Below the pieces are notes generated by a model. The model did not search any database, was not told the origin of the DNA, and saw only the letters and a program-made list of their open reading frames with translations. Shown here piece after piece: positions 61,019 through 64,000 of a stretch of 64,000 nt of DNA. Made by a program: the position numbers and the translations under genes. Numbering within the stretch: position 1 is the first letter of the stretch; every line of letters begins with the position of its first letter. This stretch comes from Neocallimastix lanati (nom. inval.) (Eukaryota; Neocallimastigomycota; Neocallimastigomycetes; Neocallimastigales; Neocallimastigaceae). Where the stretch lies: positions 340,001 to 404,000 of the forward strand of contig JACVTC010000010.1 of the NCBI GenBank assembly GCA_016946835.1, given 5' to 3'.

Positions 61019-62165
61019 ATGATTAAAAGTGAAGAAATATTTAAATCACATTCTATTAATGAAAAATTTTTTAAAGACATATTTTCCTATTACTCATATT
61101 CTCTTTAAAATATTAACAATTACTAGTAACATTATTATAGACAATTAAATAAATGGATTAACGTTACAATGTTAAGAGAAAGGAAGATTAAGAACTACTG
61201 AAAGGATTAAAAGATACCGAAAAAAAAGTTTTTAAAATATTTAAACATATTTCTAAATAGACTAGTCTTTAATATAAAGCAATTATAGAAAGAAATAAAG
61301 AAAATTAAGTATTCATAACTCCAATGAAAATGTTGATAAGATGATTATGTTGTTCTAGCATTAAACTCAATGATAATGGAAGAATTTTTACAAACAAAAG
61401 TGAAAATATAACAAATCTTTCTAATTATTGCCATAAAATAATTTTAGCATTATAGATAATAAATCATTTTATAAAATATTTTTATATAATAAAATTGAAG
61501 AATATTAATGAAAAACTAACAGAACGATTCAATAAAGAGAGAAATATTAGAATATGTTGTACAATTGAATTAGATCAATTTAATAATATTATTAATAATA
61601 AATCTTCACCATCTTTATTTTATTCTCTTCCTTTAGTCGGATCTGTATGTTATGAACATGCATAAATAATTAATAGTCCTGATTTTGAATATTTTTCTGA
61701 AAGACAATCCATTTTTCTTAATAATGATGATATTAATAAAAAAAATAATAATATAAAATCTGATTCTGGAATAAATGAAAGAATTGGAATAAGGAATTGA
61801 GCCTATATTTATGAATTATTATTTAATTCAGGACAATTTAAAATTATCTATTGGAATATGCTGAATAATAATGATAGCAGTTTTAAATATTATGGAATGT
61901 ATATATAAAATTATACTAGATGGTTCACATTACGAAATTAAGGCTGAAACATATAATAACCGTATATAATATATAAAAGTAAAAACCACAAAATATGAAT
62001 TGGGAAGGAACAAAATACCATTTTTTTCATAGTGGAAAGTAATTGAATATGAGGGAATTAACAGAACAACAAAATGAATATATATTATTTATTGTCTTTG
62101 ATGTACAATTAATGAAAGTATTTCTTATTGGAAATGAAGAAAACTGTCGAAGATAAATAATTGAA
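61019..62165 (+). pseudogene. Decayed protein-coding region of unknown family
   Basis: Composition rises to coding-like levels and several plus-strand peptide blocks look genuine but are broken by stops and frameshifts. Blocks: an opening ATG at 61019 (MIKSEEIFKSHSINEKFFKD, then a stop within 30 codons), a later block ERFNKERNIRICCTIELDQF with SSPSLFYSLPLVGSVCYEHA, then DFEYFSERQSIFLNNDD, and near the end YHFFHSGK and FDVQLMKVFLIGNEEN. Splicing cannot repair them: the interrupting stops are not bracketed by convincing GT/AG pairs. I do not recognise the family. It could instead be a real gene with unusual introns, but the density of in-frame stops favours decay. Confidence 0.5.
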
Positions 62166-63497
<1,332 letters not shown>

Positions 63498-64000
63498 TTA
63501 AAATTCATTTTCTTCTATATTCTCATTATTGTTAGAGTTACGTAAAATTTCATTAGGATCAATACTATCATATTCTGGAATTAATGAATCTGGACCATAA
63601 GATATATTTTCGTTCGTTGAATTTGGAACGTTTTTTGGTGGAAGAGTTGAAATATCCATATCGTCTTCAGTATCCTTTGGTACTGATTTAGTAGATGGAA
63701 TACTTTTTGGTGGAAGAGATGAAATATCCATATCGTCTTCAGTATCCTTTGGTACTGATTTAGTAGATGGAATACTTTTTGGTGGAAGAGATGAAATATC
63801 CTCATCGTCTTCAGTATCCTTCGATACTGATTTAGTAGATGGAATACTTTTTGGTGGAAGAGATGAAATATCCATATCGTCTTCAGTATCTTTTGGTACT
63901 GATTTAGTAGATGGAATATTTTTTGGTGGAAGAGATGAAATATCCATATCGTCTGCAGTATCTTTTGGTACTGATTTAGTAGATGGAATATTTTTAGTTG
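63498..64000 (-). CDS. 3' end of a gene with perfect 24-residue tandem repeats (5' partial)
   Basis: The minus-strand frame is open from the window edge to TAA at 63498-63500. From the edge, four complete and two partial copies of a 24-residue unit are read, built as MDISSLPPKSIPSTKSVPKD plus TEDD. They are followed by a degenerate unit and a unique acidic tail (GPDSLIPEYDSIDPNEILRN, ending ENIEENEF). Copies differ at only a few residues (K[NS]IPS, S[VP] to S[VS], [ME]DIS). The unit alternates an acidic patch, an SSLPPK proline turn and a Ser/Thr-Lys patch, typical of disordered, phosphorylatable linkers. No signal peptide or TM segment is visible because the N-terminus is off the window. The ATG at 63947 is internal to the repeat and is not a supported start. 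Function unknown. Confidence 0.8.
   Translation of the reverse strand, partial: TKNIPSTKSVPKDTADDMDISSLPPKNIPSTKSVPKDTEDDMDISSLPPKSIPSTKSVSKDTEDDEDISSLPPKSIPSTKSVPKDTEDDMDISSLPPKSIPSTKSVPKDTEDDMDISTLPPKNVPNSTNENISYGPDSLIPEYDSIDPNEILRNSNNNENIEENEF

Overview
This is a nuclear fragment from an extremely AT-rich, intron-rich eukaryote. Ten genes can be read and one pseudogene-like stretch is visible. Spacers and introns are almost pure A+T with long poly(A), poly(T), (AAT)n and AAATAAT-type arrays, while exons are richer in G+C. Introns are short (about 50-580 bp), mostly GT-AG with GTAAGT/GTAAAT/GTATAT donors and TTTAG/TATAG acceptors. Every stop codon identified is TAA. The gene set is opisthokont-like: long-tailed class I myosin with SH3, AVL9, CK1, AP beta-adaptin, BMS1 and PPME1. 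An outer-dynein-arm docking protein implies motile flagella. Asn-rich low complexity is common. My best inference is a zoosporic fungus, most likely an anaerobic gut fungus (Neocallimastigomycota). Composition alone resembles Dictyostelium or Plasmodium, but the flagellar protein argues against Dictyostelium, and myosin I with AVL9 argues against Plasmodium.

Layout: (+) partial ODAD1/CCDC114-like docking-complex gene (1-2183); (+) small DUF4286-like gene (4810-5660); a repeat-rich spacer with a 377-bp tandem duplication and a MITE-like element; (+) myosin I (8669-14527); (-) two-TM membrane protein (17090-18236); a long spacer with inverted heptanucleotide arrays; (+) AVL9 (24336-28405, first exon not found); a repeat spacer; (+) casein kinase I (33434-35226); a GC-richer unexplained island (36000-36900); (+) AP-1/2 beta-adaptin (38020-44189); (-) BMS1 (45436-51186); (+) PPME1 (52153-54681); (-) TFIIS-N/IBD-like protein with giant poly-Asn tracts (55807-58615); a decayed coding region (about 61019-62165); and (-) the 3' end of a 24-residue-repeat gene (63498-64000). 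The genes are independent housekeeping loci, not an operon or cluster: membrane traffic (AVL9, AP beta, CK1, myosin I), ribosome biogenesis (BMS1), phosphatase control (PPME1) and flagellar assembly.

The two most interesting observations concern splicing. In PPME1 one intron has a perfect U12-type donor (ATATCCTTTT) and an AC 3' end, and only that AT-AC splice gives the conserved protein. In myosin I, a single-nucleotide exon (one G at 10536) is required to join the P-loop region to the next exon in frame. Both follow from exact phase bookkeeping plus protein-family alignment from memory, and both can be tested with one RNA-seq read each. Exon models were built by hand and summed to whole codons for every complete gene; no database search was run.
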